From Saccharibacter sp. 17.LH.SD (lineage in GTDB: Bacteria > Pseudomonadota > Alphaproteobacteria > Acetobacterales > Acetobacteraceae), in the NCBI RefSeq assembly GCF_009834805.1, contig NZ_WVHO01000009.1:2501-66500 (forward strand): DNA of 64,000 nt. The letters run 5' to 3'. Position 1 is the stretch's first letter; each line of letters starts with the position of its first letter. The notes below the pieces were generated by a model. That model searched no databases and was not told where the DNA came from. It worked only from the letters and a program-made list of their open reading frames with translations. This document shows positions 26,942 through 36,354 of this stretch, one piece after another. The position numbers and the translations under genes are program-made.

Positions 26942-28651
26942 ATGGCTTCTGCCACTCAGAATACCTCGAATCACGGTACAGAAGATTTCGCTGCTCTTTT
27001 GGACGAGACTCTCGGTAGCGATACAGGTTTTGACGGTTCGGTTGTTCGCGGCCGCATCGTTCGTTTGACAGATGATTATGCAATCGTTGATGTCGGATTG
27101 AAGAGCGAAGGGCGTGTTTCTCTTCGTGAGTTCGGCCCTCCAGGTGTGACGCCGGACGTTAAGCCAGGTGATGTGCTTGAACTTTACATTGAGCGTTACG
27201 AGGACCGTGATGGTTCTATCGTTCTGTCTCGTGAAAAGGCACGTCGTGAAGAAGCTTGGACAGCGCTTGAAGGCGCATTTGCGAATAATCAACGCGTAAA
27301 TGGCACGATCTACGGTCGCGTGAAGGGTGGTTTCACGGTAGATCTGGGTGGTGCAATGGCCTTCTTGCCAGGAAGCCAGGTTGATATTCGCCCTGTGCGC
27401 GATGTCGGCCCACTTATGGGACAGCCACAGCCGTTTCAGATCCTTAAGATGGATCGTGCCCGTGGTAACATCGTTGTCTCACGTCGTGCTGTGTTGGAAG
27501 AAACTCGTGCAGAACAGCGCTCAGAGCTCATCCAGGGCTTGAAAGAGGGCATGATTCTGGACGGTGTGGTCAAGAATATCACTGATTACGGTGCGTTTGT
27601 TGATCTCGGCGGTGGTGATGGGCTTCTGCATGTCACGGACATCGCATGGAAGCGGATCAATCATCCTTCCGAGGCTCTGCAGATTGGCCAGCCAGTTCGT
27701 GTTCAGGTCATCCGCTTTAACTCTGACACGCAGCGTATTTCCTTGGGTATGAAGCAGCTTGAGGCTGATCCATGGGAGAATGTGGCTGTTAAGTATCCAG
27801 TCAATGCACGCTTCTCTGGTCGCGTGACGAATATCACTGATTATGGTGCGTTCGTAGAGCTTGAGCCAGGTGTTGAAGGTCTGGTTCACGTTTCTGAAAT
27901 GTCTTGGACGAAGAAGAACGTACATCCAGGCAAGATCGTTGCAACTTCTCAGGAAGTTGAAGTGATGATCTTGGATGTCGATAGCAGCAAACGTCGTATT
28001 TCCTTGGGGCTGAAGCAAGTTCAGCGTAATCCATGGGAGCAGTTTGCTGAGGAACATAAAGTTGGTTCTGTTATTGAGGGTGAAATCCGCAATATCACAG
28101 AATTCGGCCTCTTCATTGGTCTCTCCGCTGACATTGACGGCATGGTTCACATGTCTGATCTGTCCTGGGATGAGCCTGGTGAAGTGATGATGTCCCGTTA
28201 TGAAAAGGGGCAGGTTGTTCAGGCGAAGGTGCTGGATGTTGATGCAGAGAAGGAGCGTATCTCCCTCGGTATTAAGCAACTTCAGGATGACCCAGCTGCT
28301 GACATTCTAGCGCGTATCCACAAGGGTGATGTTGTTACCAGTGTGGTCACAGCGGTTCAGAGCAATGGTATTGAAGTGAAGGTGGACGATGTCCTCACTG
28401 GCTTTATCCGTCGCGGTGAACTTGCTCGTGATAAAGCAGAGCAGCGTCCAGAGCGCTTCGCTGTTGGTGAGAAAGTTGATGCCAAGGTTGTGACGCTTGA
28501 TCGTGCTTCGCGTAAACTCGCACTAACCATTCGTGGTCGTGAAGTTGAAGAAGACAAGCAAGCTATCAGCGAGTATGGCTCCTCTGACTCCGGGGCTTCC
28601 TTGGGAGATATTCTTGGTGCGGCTATTCGTCGTCGTACTACCGAGGACTAA
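26942..28651 (+). CDS. rpsA: 30S ribosomal protein S1
   Basis: 569 residues, standard for Alphaproteobacteria. Six S1 RNA-binding motifs follow each other from about residue 35 to 540, with repeated I-T-D-Y-G-A-F-V-D-L and R-I-S-L-G-M/L-K-Q blocks; the first two, which bind the ribosome, are more divergent. Needed for initiation on structured or weakly SD-led messages. Codon use is strongly biased (many CGT, GGT, GTT), as expected for a highly expressed gene. A strong terminator follows. Confidence 0.98.
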   Translation: MASATQNTSNHGTEDFAALLDETLGSDTGFDGSVVRGRIVRLTDDYAIVDVGLKSEGRVSLREFGPPGVTPDVKPGDVLELYIERYEDRDGSIVLSREKARREEAWTALEGAFANNQRVNGTIYGRVKGGFTVDLGGAMAFLPGSQVDIRPVRDVGPLMGQPQPFQILKMDRARGNIVVSRRAVLEETRAEQRSELIQGLKEGMILDGVVKNITDYGAFVDLGGGDGLLHVTDIAWKRINHPSEALQIGQPVRVQVIRFNSDTQRISLGMKQLEADPWENVAVKYPVNARFSGRVTNITDYGAFVELEPGVEGLVHVSEMSWTKKNVHPGKIVATSQEVEVMILDVDSSKRRISLGLKQVQRNPWEQFAEEHKVGSVIEGEIRNITEFGLFIGLSADIDGMVHMSDLSWDEPGEVMMSRYEKGQVVQAKVLDVDAEKERISLGIKQLQDDPAADILARIHKGDVVTSVVTAVQSNGIEVKVDDVLTGFIRRGELARDKAEQRPERFAVGEKVDAKVVTLDRASRKLALTIRGREVEEDKQAISEYGSSDSGASLGDILGAAIRRRTTED

Positions 28652-28710
28652 AATAAGAAAATCTTATCTCTAGTGAAATAGACTAGAGGTATTTGTTTCT
28701 GTATAAGTGG

Positions 28711-28745
28711 GGGCGGTCGTGTTAAAGACCGCCCTTATCTATTTT
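28711..28745 (+). terminator. Terminator of rpsA
   Basis: GGGCGGTC at 28711-28718 pairs with GACCGCCC at 28727-28734, followed by a T-rich stretch TTATCTATTTT. Confidence 0.85.
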
Positions 28746-28880
28746 CGTTGGTTTGGCGGATTATTCGGTTGAGTGACAGAACCGTGATGGGTTGCTGAGC
28801 TGTGCTGAGAGGTATGGCTTTGACGCAGTTTCTGTTAAGAGAAGTAAGACGCACAAAGTAAACTGTCGCGCTCAGGGGGA

Positions 28881-31800
28881 ATGATGGCTGTCATTTATAA
28901 TACGAACTATACACATAACCCCAATTCATATCTTACACTTGCCATCAAGCAAGCGGCAGAGCTTCTCTTCGGCAAGGATAATGTCGTCGTCGCAGATAAT
29001 ATGAGTTTGGGGGGACTAGCTGCTTCAGGAGAGCACGATACGTTCCTCTGTATTGATGGGCAGCGTCTCAATACAGCGTTGATGCGCCGCGTACGTCCTG
29101 CATTTCGCACCATGATTCTTTGGACATTCGAAGATCCTTTCATGAAGGACTTCAATGTTGAGGCTGGACCATTATTTGATTTTATTTTTACCAATGATCC
29201 CTCATGTGTAACGGCTTATGGTGAAAAAGGGCATTATTTACCTTTAGCGGGGAGTCGTTGGCTGCATGAGCGGCCTGTTCAGGCTGATGGAGATTTTGAT
29301 TACGATCTTTTCTTTGCAGGAACGATGTGGCCGAACCGTGTGCAGACGCTGCGTCGGGTTATCGCTGCTTTTCCAGATGCTCGTTTAAAGCTTATTTGTC
29401 CGGGGAATGAATATCTTCCTCCATTGCCGGATGATATCGCAAATTTGGCATTACAGCGCCCTGTCAGTCACGAAGCGTTTATTGATTTTGCGAATGCGAG
29501 TGCTGTGACACTCACAATGTTTCGTGATTATGCTAGTCATGGGGATGTCAGTCAGGCGACAGCTCCTGGGCCTCGTTTTTTTGAACTTGCCTTAGCTGGG
29601 GCTGCTCAGGTTGTGGAAGTCGCCCCGGGGATGGATCCCGTTCACTTTAAGAGTGTAGATGGTGTCAGCCTGGCCTATGATCCTGATGAAGTGGTCGAGG
29701 CTGTTGGCCGTTTATTGAACAATAAAGCAGGACGTCGCCGATCTGCCATTGCTGCGCAGAAGGCTGTTTTAAAACAGCATCTTTATGAACATCGTTTAGA
29801 ACAAATCCGTGACATTACCGGCGCTGATTTTAAGCGCCATGAAGGGCGTGGTGTTGAGTTATTGGGTCGCCGCAATCGTTTGCGGGTTTTGCTCTGCACA
29901 CATTCTACGATTCATGAGCAAGAATGGGGCGGTGTAGAGGTTTATCAACGGGGTTTATGTTCCCTATTGGGCCGTGACATTGAATTTTTCTACTGGTTAC
30001 GTCGCGGTAATTTTTGCCGATTGATAACGGCAGCAGGGAAAGAGCTGGAGTGTTTCGAGATTGCGGAACAGCCCTGGCAGGATGTTGTGTGCGATGCCGC
30101 AGAAGAGACGATGTTCTCTGGGGTGATCAGCCAGTATAATATTGATGTTGTACATTTCCAGCATTTGGGTCACCATGCCCTGTCATTGCCACTTATTGCG
30201 AAGGCCAATGGAACAGGTGTCGTATTTTCAGCACATGATTTCTGGTTGGTCTCATCACGTTATAATTTGTTGAACCAAGATTGGCGTTATGTAGAGGGAG
30301 AATTCTCCTCTGTCTTGGCGATGGATGTGATGCTCAAGATTGCAGAAGGCGTTGAGTATGGCGGGGAGCAGACACGACGAGCCTTTATCAGCCGGATGTT
30401 GCATCATGTTGATGCGGTAATGTTTGGCACGGAACATTCACGAAATCTGATGCACACGGTTTATCCTGTGCTGGATCGTAAAATGAGCCTTGTGAATGGT
30501 ATTCCGAGCCCAGAAACGACGGTTCCCGTGGTGCCGAAGGAATATACACCTTTGGATGGACGTCCACTTGGCGTTGCTATCGTGGGGAATTTCCTTCGGA
30601 CGAAGGGAGCGGATACGATCCTGTCACTGATTGAGGTAGCACATCCGGCTCACTTCCACTTTCATATTTTTGGGTATATCCACCCGGATTATCAAAGTGT
30701 TTTTGACCGTATGGAGCGTTCCAATGTAACGGTTCATGGGCGTTATGATATTGGAAGTACGACTGCTCTAAAACAGGCGGATGTGTCGCTTGCTCTATCT
30801 ATATGGCCAGAGACTTATTGTATTTCGCTCTCTGAAGCCTGGCAGCATGGTCTTGTGCCCATCGTGACGGATATTGGTGCACTTGGTGATCGTGTCACGG
30901 ATGGGGTGAATGGCTTTAAAGTGCCAGTCAGTCGTCCTGATATCGTTTTAGAACGTTTAGAGCTTCTACGGTCCTCCGATACATTACGTAAGAAGATGAT
31001 GGAGGCCATTTCTCCCAAATTGTGGACACATGAGGGGGAATATGGCGAGGGCTTGTTGGCATTATATCGTCGTATTGCACCGCGTCAGAGCATGGGGGTT
31101 TCTGAGCTTCAGTTCGATGCTGGGCAGTTGCATTTGCTTCCATTCTCATCATGGCGTCATCAGGCGCCTCCGCGTCATATTTTTGATCCACCGATCCGGC
31201 ATGATCTTTCGATTTGCTTGCCGCCGAACATCCAGGATTGGTTCGCCATTCAGGGTGCGCAGTGTTACGTGGACGATATTTGTCATTGTGTCTTGTCTGA
31301 AGGGTATGAAAAACGCTTCAAACCGGCTGACGAATTCCACATTCGTGGGTGGACCTTCTTGCCTGGTGTTACCACGTCTGGGCAGGTGCATGTTGTTTTA
31401 ATTAGTGACCAGCCTGATGAGCCTCTCATCTTTATCGAAGCGGCACGGGAAATCCGTTCTGATATTTCGAGACTTTTCGGGAGTGATGTCCCACGTCGTA
31501 CTGGCTTTGCAGCTCAAGCGGCTTTGCGTGGGAAATGGTGTGAAGGCCGATATCGCATTGGGCTTGTAAACGTTATCAATGGTCGTGGTGCTTTCCAGCT
31601 GCTGTCCCATGGGATTACAGTAGAAGGAAGTAAGATTAAAACGGTCTATACGGAGCCACCATCGAATGATGTTATCCTGAGTGATTTCCGTCGTGTGCTG
31701 CAAAGTGATGGTATCTTGAGGGGAATTCGTCTCTCACGCTTCCCTGAAGGGCCTTTCTATCCCTATGAGCACGGTGTCATGTGCTACTTCATTGATGCGT

Positions 31801-32234
31801 TTGACATTATTGAGGGAACGGGAGAAGACGATCCAGATCGCGGTGCTCTTTTTGTGCGTGGTTGGAGTTTCTTAGAGAATTTGACACGTTCAGGTCAGAT
31901 CTTTGTTGCTATGGTGAGCGAGGATCAAGACGACGTTGGTCTTTTTGCGGTTGAACGTTTTGCGCGTGGAGATGTGCAAGTGGTTCATCGGGATGCGCCA
32001 TTATGTTCTGGGTTCCATGAAACTTTGCGTCCTTGGCAGGGGCAGATCAATAAAATGGAGGGACGCTGGAAAGTGGTTCTCGTTAATTTTATTGGTGACT
32101 TGTGTGGTATGGGAGCGACAGAACTTTGTGTGACCTTTAAGAAGGGACGCGCTGTAGAGGTTGATTACAAGCCTGTTTCTCGCGAACAAGAGGAACGCAT
32201 GTATTCGCTTATTAGTCGATTGCTAAAGCGGTAA
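28881..32234 (+). CDS. Large modular glycosyltransferase: CgeB-like domain, GT4 domain, duplicated C-terminal module
   Basis: 1117 residues. Residues 1-315 resemble CgeB/GT_1_2 proteins (F-E-D-P-F; L-F-F-A-G-T; P-G-P-R-F-F-E-L-A-L-A-G). Residues 333-735 form a family 4 glycosyltransferase (L-R-V-L-L-C-T-H-S; donor-site S-L-S-E-A-W-Q-H-G-L-V-P-I-V near 645). From about 790 there are two copies of one module: R-G-W-T-F-L-P-G-V-T-T-S-G-Q at 822 and R-G-W-S-F-L-E-N-L-T-R-S-G-Q at 993, each followed 70 residues later by L-V-N-x-I, both pairs 171 residues apart. I do not recognise this module. No signal peptide is seen. The next two genes are also glycosyltransferases, so a surface polysaccharide or glycoprotein pathway is likely. 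Start: ATG at 28881 after AGGGGG; ATG at 28884 is also possible. Confidence 0.82.
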   Translation: MMAVIYNTNYTHNPNSYLTLAIKQAAELLFGKDNVVVADNMSLGGLAASGEHDTFLCIDGQRLNTALMRRVRPAFRTMILWTFEDPFMKDFNVEAGPLFDFIFTNDPSCVTAYGEKGHYLPLAGSRWLHERPVQADGDFDYDLFFAGTMWPNRVQTLRRVIAAFPDARLKLICPGNEYLPPLPDDIANLALQRPVSHEAFIDFANASAVTLTMFRDYASHGDVSQATAPGPRFFELALAGAAQVVEVAPGMDPVHFKSVDGVSLAYDPDEVVEAVGRLLNNKAGRRRSAIAAQKAVLKQHLYEHRLEQIRDITGADFKRHEGRGVELLGRRNRLRVLLCTHSTIHEQEWGGVEVYQRGLCSLLGRDIEFFYWLRRGNFCRLITAAGKELECFEIAEQPWQDVVCDAAEETMFSGVISQYNIDVVHFQHLGHHALSLPLIAKANGTGVVFSAHDFWLVSSRYNLLNQDWRYVEGEFSSVLAMDVMLKIAEGVEYGGEQTRRAFISRMLHHVDAVMFGTEHSRNLMHTVYPVLDRKMSLVNGIPSPETTVPVVPKEYTPLDGRPLGVAIVGNFLRTKGADTILSLIEVAHPAHFHFHIFGYIHPDYQSVFDRMERSNVTVHGRYDIGSTTALKQADVSLALSIWPETYCISLSEAWQHGLVPIVTDIGALGDRVTDGVNGFKVPVSRPDIVLERLELLRSSDTLRKKMMEAISPKLWTHEGEYGEGLLALYRRIAPRQSMGVSELQFDAGQLHLLPFSSWRHQAPPRHIFDPPIRHDLSICLPPNIQDWFAIQGAQCYVDDICHCVLSEGYEKRFKPADEFHIRGWTFLPGVTTSGQVHVVLISDQPDEPLIFIEAAREIRSDISRLFGSDVPRRTGFAAQAALRGKWCEGRYRIGLVNVINGRGAFQLLSHGITVEGSKIKTVYTEPPSNDVILSDFRRVLQSDGILRGIRLSRFPEGPFYPYEHGVMCYFIDAFDIIEGTGEDDPDRGALFVRGWSFLENLTRSGQIFVAMVSEDQDDVGLFAVERFARGDVQVVHRDAPLCSGFHETLRPWQGQINKMEGRWKVVLVNFIGDLCGMGATELCVTFKKGRAVEVDYKPVSREQEERMYSLISRLLKR

Positions 32235-32247
32235 AAGGTCCTAGTTT

Positions 32248-35238
32248 ATGAAGACGTCGTCTGGCCCGTTTGGTATGCCTCCAGACGGGCGTCGGCCACG
32301 CTGGTTCACCTTTGATGAAGCGTGGTACCGTTTGCGTTATCCAGAGATAACATCTTGGATGGAAGAGTTGAATTATACAGATATTCAGCTCTTTTATCGC
32401 GAGGTCGGATGTGCGTATGGGCACTCGCCTAATCGCTATTTTGATGAAAAATGGTATTGCGAGACGTATCTTGATGTGAGGAAAGGGGTTCTATCCCAGA
32501 CCTGGAAGTCAGGGTTTGAGCACTATTGTAAGGAAGGCTATCGCACGTATTCGCCTCACTGGCTTTTTGATGAAGTGGCTTATCGACGTCGGCTGCCCTC
32601 TCTGACGGATCGAGTTTTATCAAAATCTGGTTTTTGGAATGGCTATGATCACTATCTTGAAGAGGGGGAAACTCATGGGCTTCAAGCAAGTGCTTTCTTT
32701 GATCTTTATGCTTGTCGAGAAATAAGGTCACGCTTTCCAGAATGTTTCCAGGAAGACGGGTTGTTCGCCTCTTGGTTGGTATTGCCGTCCACCATTGCGG
32801 ATGCGGCGCCGGTATCATGGTATTTTGATCCCATTTGGTATGTACAGACCTATCCTGACGTTCAGCACATGATCGAGGAAGGTCGATACGCGAATGCGTT
32901 GCACCATTATTTAACGAATGACACGCCTCGCAACTATGATCCGAATCCTTTTTTCTCAGAAGAGAAATATGTGGCTGGCTCACCCGATATTATCCCGACT
33001 CTTGAAGCTGGGATGTTTCGTAACGCGTATGAACATTTTGTTCGTTTCGGCGCTCATGAGGGCCGTTCTCCCGAAGAGGGGGTTGATCTAGCCCACTATG
33101 GGAAAAATCCGTTAGTAAAGGCGCAATGTGAGAGTGGTTTATATGACAGTGTTTTTGCGCGTTATGTAGCTGAGAGACGGGGCTATGCACGGTCAACGGG
33201 TGCTCAAGCCGCTGAGATAGAAGAGGGATCATCGCGTCTCTTATTCCAGAGAGAAGCCGCAATGTTATTGTCAAGTATTGCGCGTAACCCGTTGGATTTC
33301 AGTGTTTCAGGGATGCCCGAACTTAGTGTAATTATGGTTGTTCATGACCAAATTACGCTAACATTACAAGCTGTTGCGTCGTTAAGAGCGAATTATCTAG
33401 GTAATATTCAACTGATTATTGTTGATTCAGGCTCTACAGATGAAACATCTCGAATAGAAACATTCATCCACGGTGCGGATATTCTGCGATATAGTAGGAA
33501 TATTGGTTATTTGGCTGGGTGTAATGAAGCTTTGCGTCATGTAGAAGCGCCGGCTGCTTTGTATCTTAATAATGATTTACGTCTTTATCCCAATGCATTG
33601 GCCTGTGCACTGAAGCGGTTATATCAGTGTGAGACAACAGGTGCTGTGGTCGCTAAGTTGATACGATCCAATATGCGTCTTCAAGAAGCAGGATCTGTGA
33701 TTTGGCGAGACGGTGCGACGTATGGGTATCGTCGTGAAGATGATCCTAATTTACCAGAAGCGAATTTTGTTCGCGAAGTTGACTATGGATCGGCGGCCTT
33801 TCTTCTGATTCGGACTGGTCTTCTGCGTCGTCTAGGCGGTTATGATGAGCGTTACAAACCGGCTTATTTTGAAGATACAGATCTCTGTGTACGTTTAGGG
33901 AAACTAGGCGTAAGAATTATTTATGACCCATGTGTCGTTGTGGAGCATTTAGAGTTCGGTAGTTCCGGGCATGCTGGATCACATAATTTGATTCAACGAC
34001 ATTGGAAGTTATTCGCGCAAGCACATAAAGAGTTTTTACGCTATCAGCAGCCACCGCATGTGAGAAATGCCTTATTAGGGCGCGAACGGCAGCAACCTGA
34101 TTGTAAACGGGTTCTCTTTATTGAGGATCGTTTACCTTTGCGGGGTCTAGGGTCAGGCTATGTAAGATCCAATGATATCATTCGGTCGATGGCAGAGATG
34201 GGATACCGCGTAACGGTATATCCGGTCATGCGGGCGCGAGAAGAGTCTTTTCTATTATATCGTGAATTTCCAGAAGATGTAGAGCTTGCTCTGGATCAAG
34301 ATATGTCAACACTGGCAGGTTTTTTGGAAGAGCGTGCGGGTTATTATGATCTCATTTGGATTGGTCGTACACATAATATGACGCGATTATTGCCGATCTT
34401 AAGTGAGGCTAGTCGTTTCTTATTTCGTTGTGCCGCCGTTCTGGATACAGAAGTTGTTGCCGCTCCAAGAACACTTCTCCGGCGCCGTATCTTGGGAGAG
34501 GATGTATCGTCAAAAGTCGAGAATCTTGATGATTTATTGAAAGAAGAGCTGCAAAGCGCTCATTACTGTCAACAAATCGTTGCTGTTACTGAACATGATG
34601 CGTCTTTGATTCGTCGGGCGGGATATTCAAATGTTTCCGTTCTAGGTCATGCGATGCATCCAATGCCGACGTCACGACCGTATCGAGATCGTAAAGATAT
34701 TCTATTCTTAGGGGCTATGCATAGCGAGATATCTCCTAATTACGATAGTATGATGTGGTTCGTGCGGGATGTTCTACCTCATCTTGATGATCTACCGGAG
34801 GATGTTGTTTTACGTATCGCAGGCTATTGTGATCCTAGCGTTGATCTGACACCGCTGGCGCGGTATCCGCGTGTGGAACTGCTAGGAGCTGTGGAGGATT
34901 TAGAGCCCCTTTTTGATCAATGTCGTGTGTTTGTGGCGCCAACGCGCTTTGCTGGAGGGTTGCCTTTTAAGCTCCATGAAGCTGCGGCTTATGGTCTTCC
35001 AATTGTTGCGACAACGTTATTGCAAGAACAAGTTGGATGGCGAGAGGGAGAGGCTTTGTTGAGCGCTCCATCAGATGATCCTGGAGCTTTTGCGCGAGCT
35101 GTGAGAAGACTATATGACAATGAAGATCTGTGGCAGCATGTGAGATACGAAGCGCTAGAAGCTGTTAAGCGAGATGTTGATCCAGCAGCTTTCAAAGCGC
35201 GGTTAGCGGAAATCATGGCAGCGTCCCTTGTTTCATAA
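32248..35238 (+). CDS. Large glycosyltransferase: six N-terminal repeats, GT2 domain, GT4-like domain
   Basis: 996 residues. Residues 20-280 hold six degenerate units of about 43 residues starting near 21, 64, 107, 150, 192 and 235; the clearest are Y-F-D-E-K-W-Y-C-E-T-Y-L-D-V and Y-F-D-P-I-W-Y-V-Q-T-Y-P-D-V, each ending in a H-Y-x-x-x-G-x-x-x-x-x-x-P pattern. Such W-Y-x-x-x-Y-P-D-V repeats are known next to bacterial glycosyltransferases and secreted proteins but lack a settled role. Residues 358-600 are a family 2 domain (L-S-V-I-M-V-V-H-D; Y-L-N-N-D-L; F-E-D-T-D-L-C-V-R-L). Residues 621-996 are a GT4-like domain (V-L-F-I-E-D-R; L-F-L-G-A-M-H-S; L-P-F-K-L-H-E-A-A-A-Y-G-L-P-I-V). It lies 13 bases after the previous gene. 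Confidence 0.85.
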   Translation: MKTSSGPFGMPPDGRRPRWFTFDEAWYRLRYPEITSWMEELNYTDIQLFYREVGCAYGHSPNRYFDEKWYCETYLDVRKGVLSQTWKSGFEHYCKEGYRTYSPHWLFDEVAYRRRLPSLTDRVLSKSGFWNGYDHYLEEGETHGLQASAFFDLYACREIRSRFPECFQEDGLFASWLVLPSTIADAAPVSWYFDPIWYVQTYPDVQHMIEEGRYANALHHYLTNDTPRNYDPNPFFSEEKYVAGSPDIIPTLEAGMFRNAYEHFVRFGAHEGRSPEEGVDLAHYGKNPLVKAQCESGLYDSVFARYVAERRGYARSTGAQAAEIEEGSSRLLFQREAAMLLSSIARNPLDFSVSGMPELSVIMVVHDQITLTLQAVASLRANYLGNIQLIIVDSGSTDETSRIETFIHGADILRYSRNIGYLAGCNEALRHVEAPAALYLNNDLRLYPNALACALKRLYQCETTGAVVAKLIRSNMRLQEAGSVIWRDGATYGYRREDDPNLPEANFVREVDYGSAAFLLIRTGLLRRLGGYDERYKPAYFEDTDLCVRLGKLGVRIIYDPCVVVEHLEFGSSGHAGSHNLIQRHWKLFAQAHKEFLRYQQPPHVRNALLGRERQQPDCKRVLFIEDRLPLRGLGSGYVRSNDIIRSMAEMGYRVTVYPVMRAREESFLLYREFPEDVELALDQDMSTLAGFLEERAGYYDLIWIGRTHNMTRLLPILSEASRFLFRCAAVLDTEVVAAPRTLLRRRILGEDVSSKVENLDDLLKEELQSAHYCQQIVAVTEHDASLIRRAGYSNVSVLGHAMHPMPTSRPYRDRKDILFLGAMHSEISPNYDSMMWFVRDVLPHLDDLPEDVVLRIAGYCDPSVDLTPLARYPRVELLGAVEDLEPLFDQCRVFVAPTRFAGGLPFKLHEAAAYGLPIVATTLLQEQVGWREGEALLSAPSDDPGAFARAVRRLYDNEDLWQHVRYEALEAVKRDVDPAAFKARLAEIMAASLVS

Positions 35239-35276
35239 GTGGGTGGACGTGGTAATATGAATCGGAAAGAGAGCAT

Positions 35277-36278
35277 ATGACGACGGAAAAAGGGCTCAAG
35301 GCGAAGGGACATGTCTTGCTATGTAGCGGTGGTCGCTACGAGAGCCATGCCAATGCGCAGGTACGTGAGACGATCATGGATGGCTTGGTCGCATGTTTTG
35401 GTGAGGGGAATGTTACGGCCGTTGACATTTCTTCTGCGGCTGCTTCTGTTCGGACGCTTCGTCCTGTTCTCGTCTTTGCAATGGGATCTTACCTGCCAGA
35501 GAGCACTTATTTTGGAGAAGTATCTCGTGAGGCGAAAAAAATTGGTGCAACGACAACTTTTTGGGCAACGGAAGATCCTTACGAGCAGGATGCACATTAC
35601 CAAATCAATGATGATTTTGATGTGATTTTTTCGTGTGATCGTTGGGGGCATCATTTCTATCAGCGTGACCGCGTTTTCCATATGCCTCTAGGGGCATGCC
35701 ATGAGCTGCATTATGTCCCGATTGATGAGAAAGTAGAAAGAACGATAGACGTTCTCTTTTGTGGGGTGGCGTTTAGCTCGCGCAAAGAGGTTGCACGTAA
35801 TTTGATGCCTGTTTTGGAGAAATTAAATACGCGGTTTATTGGCCCAGGTTGGGGGGATATGGGTATTGGTTTTTCTGATGCGCGTATTGAGAAGAAACAG
35901 CTTGTCGAGCTTTATAGCCGTTCCAAGATTGTATTGAATTTAGGTCGTTCGCTTCATTTTGAAAATAAGCGCTTCATGATTTCACCGTCGACCCCAGGAC
36001 CTCGTACATTTGAAGCTGCTTTGGCTGGTGCTTTCCAGGCTTTTCATGAAGAAACCTACGAGTTGCGCCGTTATTATGCTGCCGATGAAATCCCAGTATT
36101 TTCTAACCGTCGCGATTTTGAAAAGCTCGTGGATGAATATCTGCATGATGATCAGAAACGCATAAAGATGGCTCGTAAAGCTCAAGAACGAACGGAAAAA
36201 GAGCATCTTTACGTCCACCGGATTCAGAAGATTGTTGACCATCTTCAAAAAGAAAATTTATTAGGACGGCCGAATTAA
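35277..36278 (+). CDS. CgeB-like glycosyltransferase
   Basis: 333 residues, a single CgeB/GT_1_2 unit: A-T-E-D-P-Y-E-Q-D, D-V-I-F-S-C-D, V-L-F-C-G-V-A-F-S-S-R and the C-terminal P-G-P-R-T-F-E-A-A-L-A-G-A-F-Q, close to P-G-P-R-F-F-E-L-A-L-A-G-A-A-Q in the N-terminal part of the protein at 28881. The two are probably paralogues. CgeB of Bacillus modifies the spore surface; in Gram-negatives such proteins are thought to glycosylate surface polymers. It is the last gene of the three-gene unit, 38 bases after the previous stop, with a strong terminator behind it. Confidence 0.82.
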   Translation: MTTEKGLKAKGHVLLCSGGRYESHANAQVRETIMDGLVACFGEGNVTAVDISSAAASVRTLRPVLVFAMGSYLPESTYFGEVSREAKKIGATTTFWATEDPYEQDAHYQINDDFDVIFSCDRWGHHFYQRDRVFHMPLGACHELHYVPIDEKVERTIDVLFCGVAFSSRKEVARNLMPVLEKLNTRFIGPGWGDMGIGFSDARIEKKQLVELYSRSKIVLNLGRSLHFENKRFMISPSTPGPRTFEAALAGAFQAFHEETYELRRYYAADEIPVFSNRRDFEKLVDEYLHDDQKRIKMARKAQERTEKEHLYVHRIQKIVDHLQKENLLGRPN

Positions 36279-36306
36279 GAGTATTTTCTTTTCTCGGAAG
36301 TAATGA

Positions 36307-36346
36307 CCCCCTTTCTTGCTTATGAACAAGGAAGGGGGTTTTTTTT
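36307..36346 (+). terminator. Strong terminator of the glycosyltransferase unit
   Basis: CCCCCTTTCTTG at 36307-36318 pairs with CAAGGAAGGGGG at 36327-36338, followed by eight T. Confidence 0.92.
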
Positions 36347-36354
36347 GGAATGTG

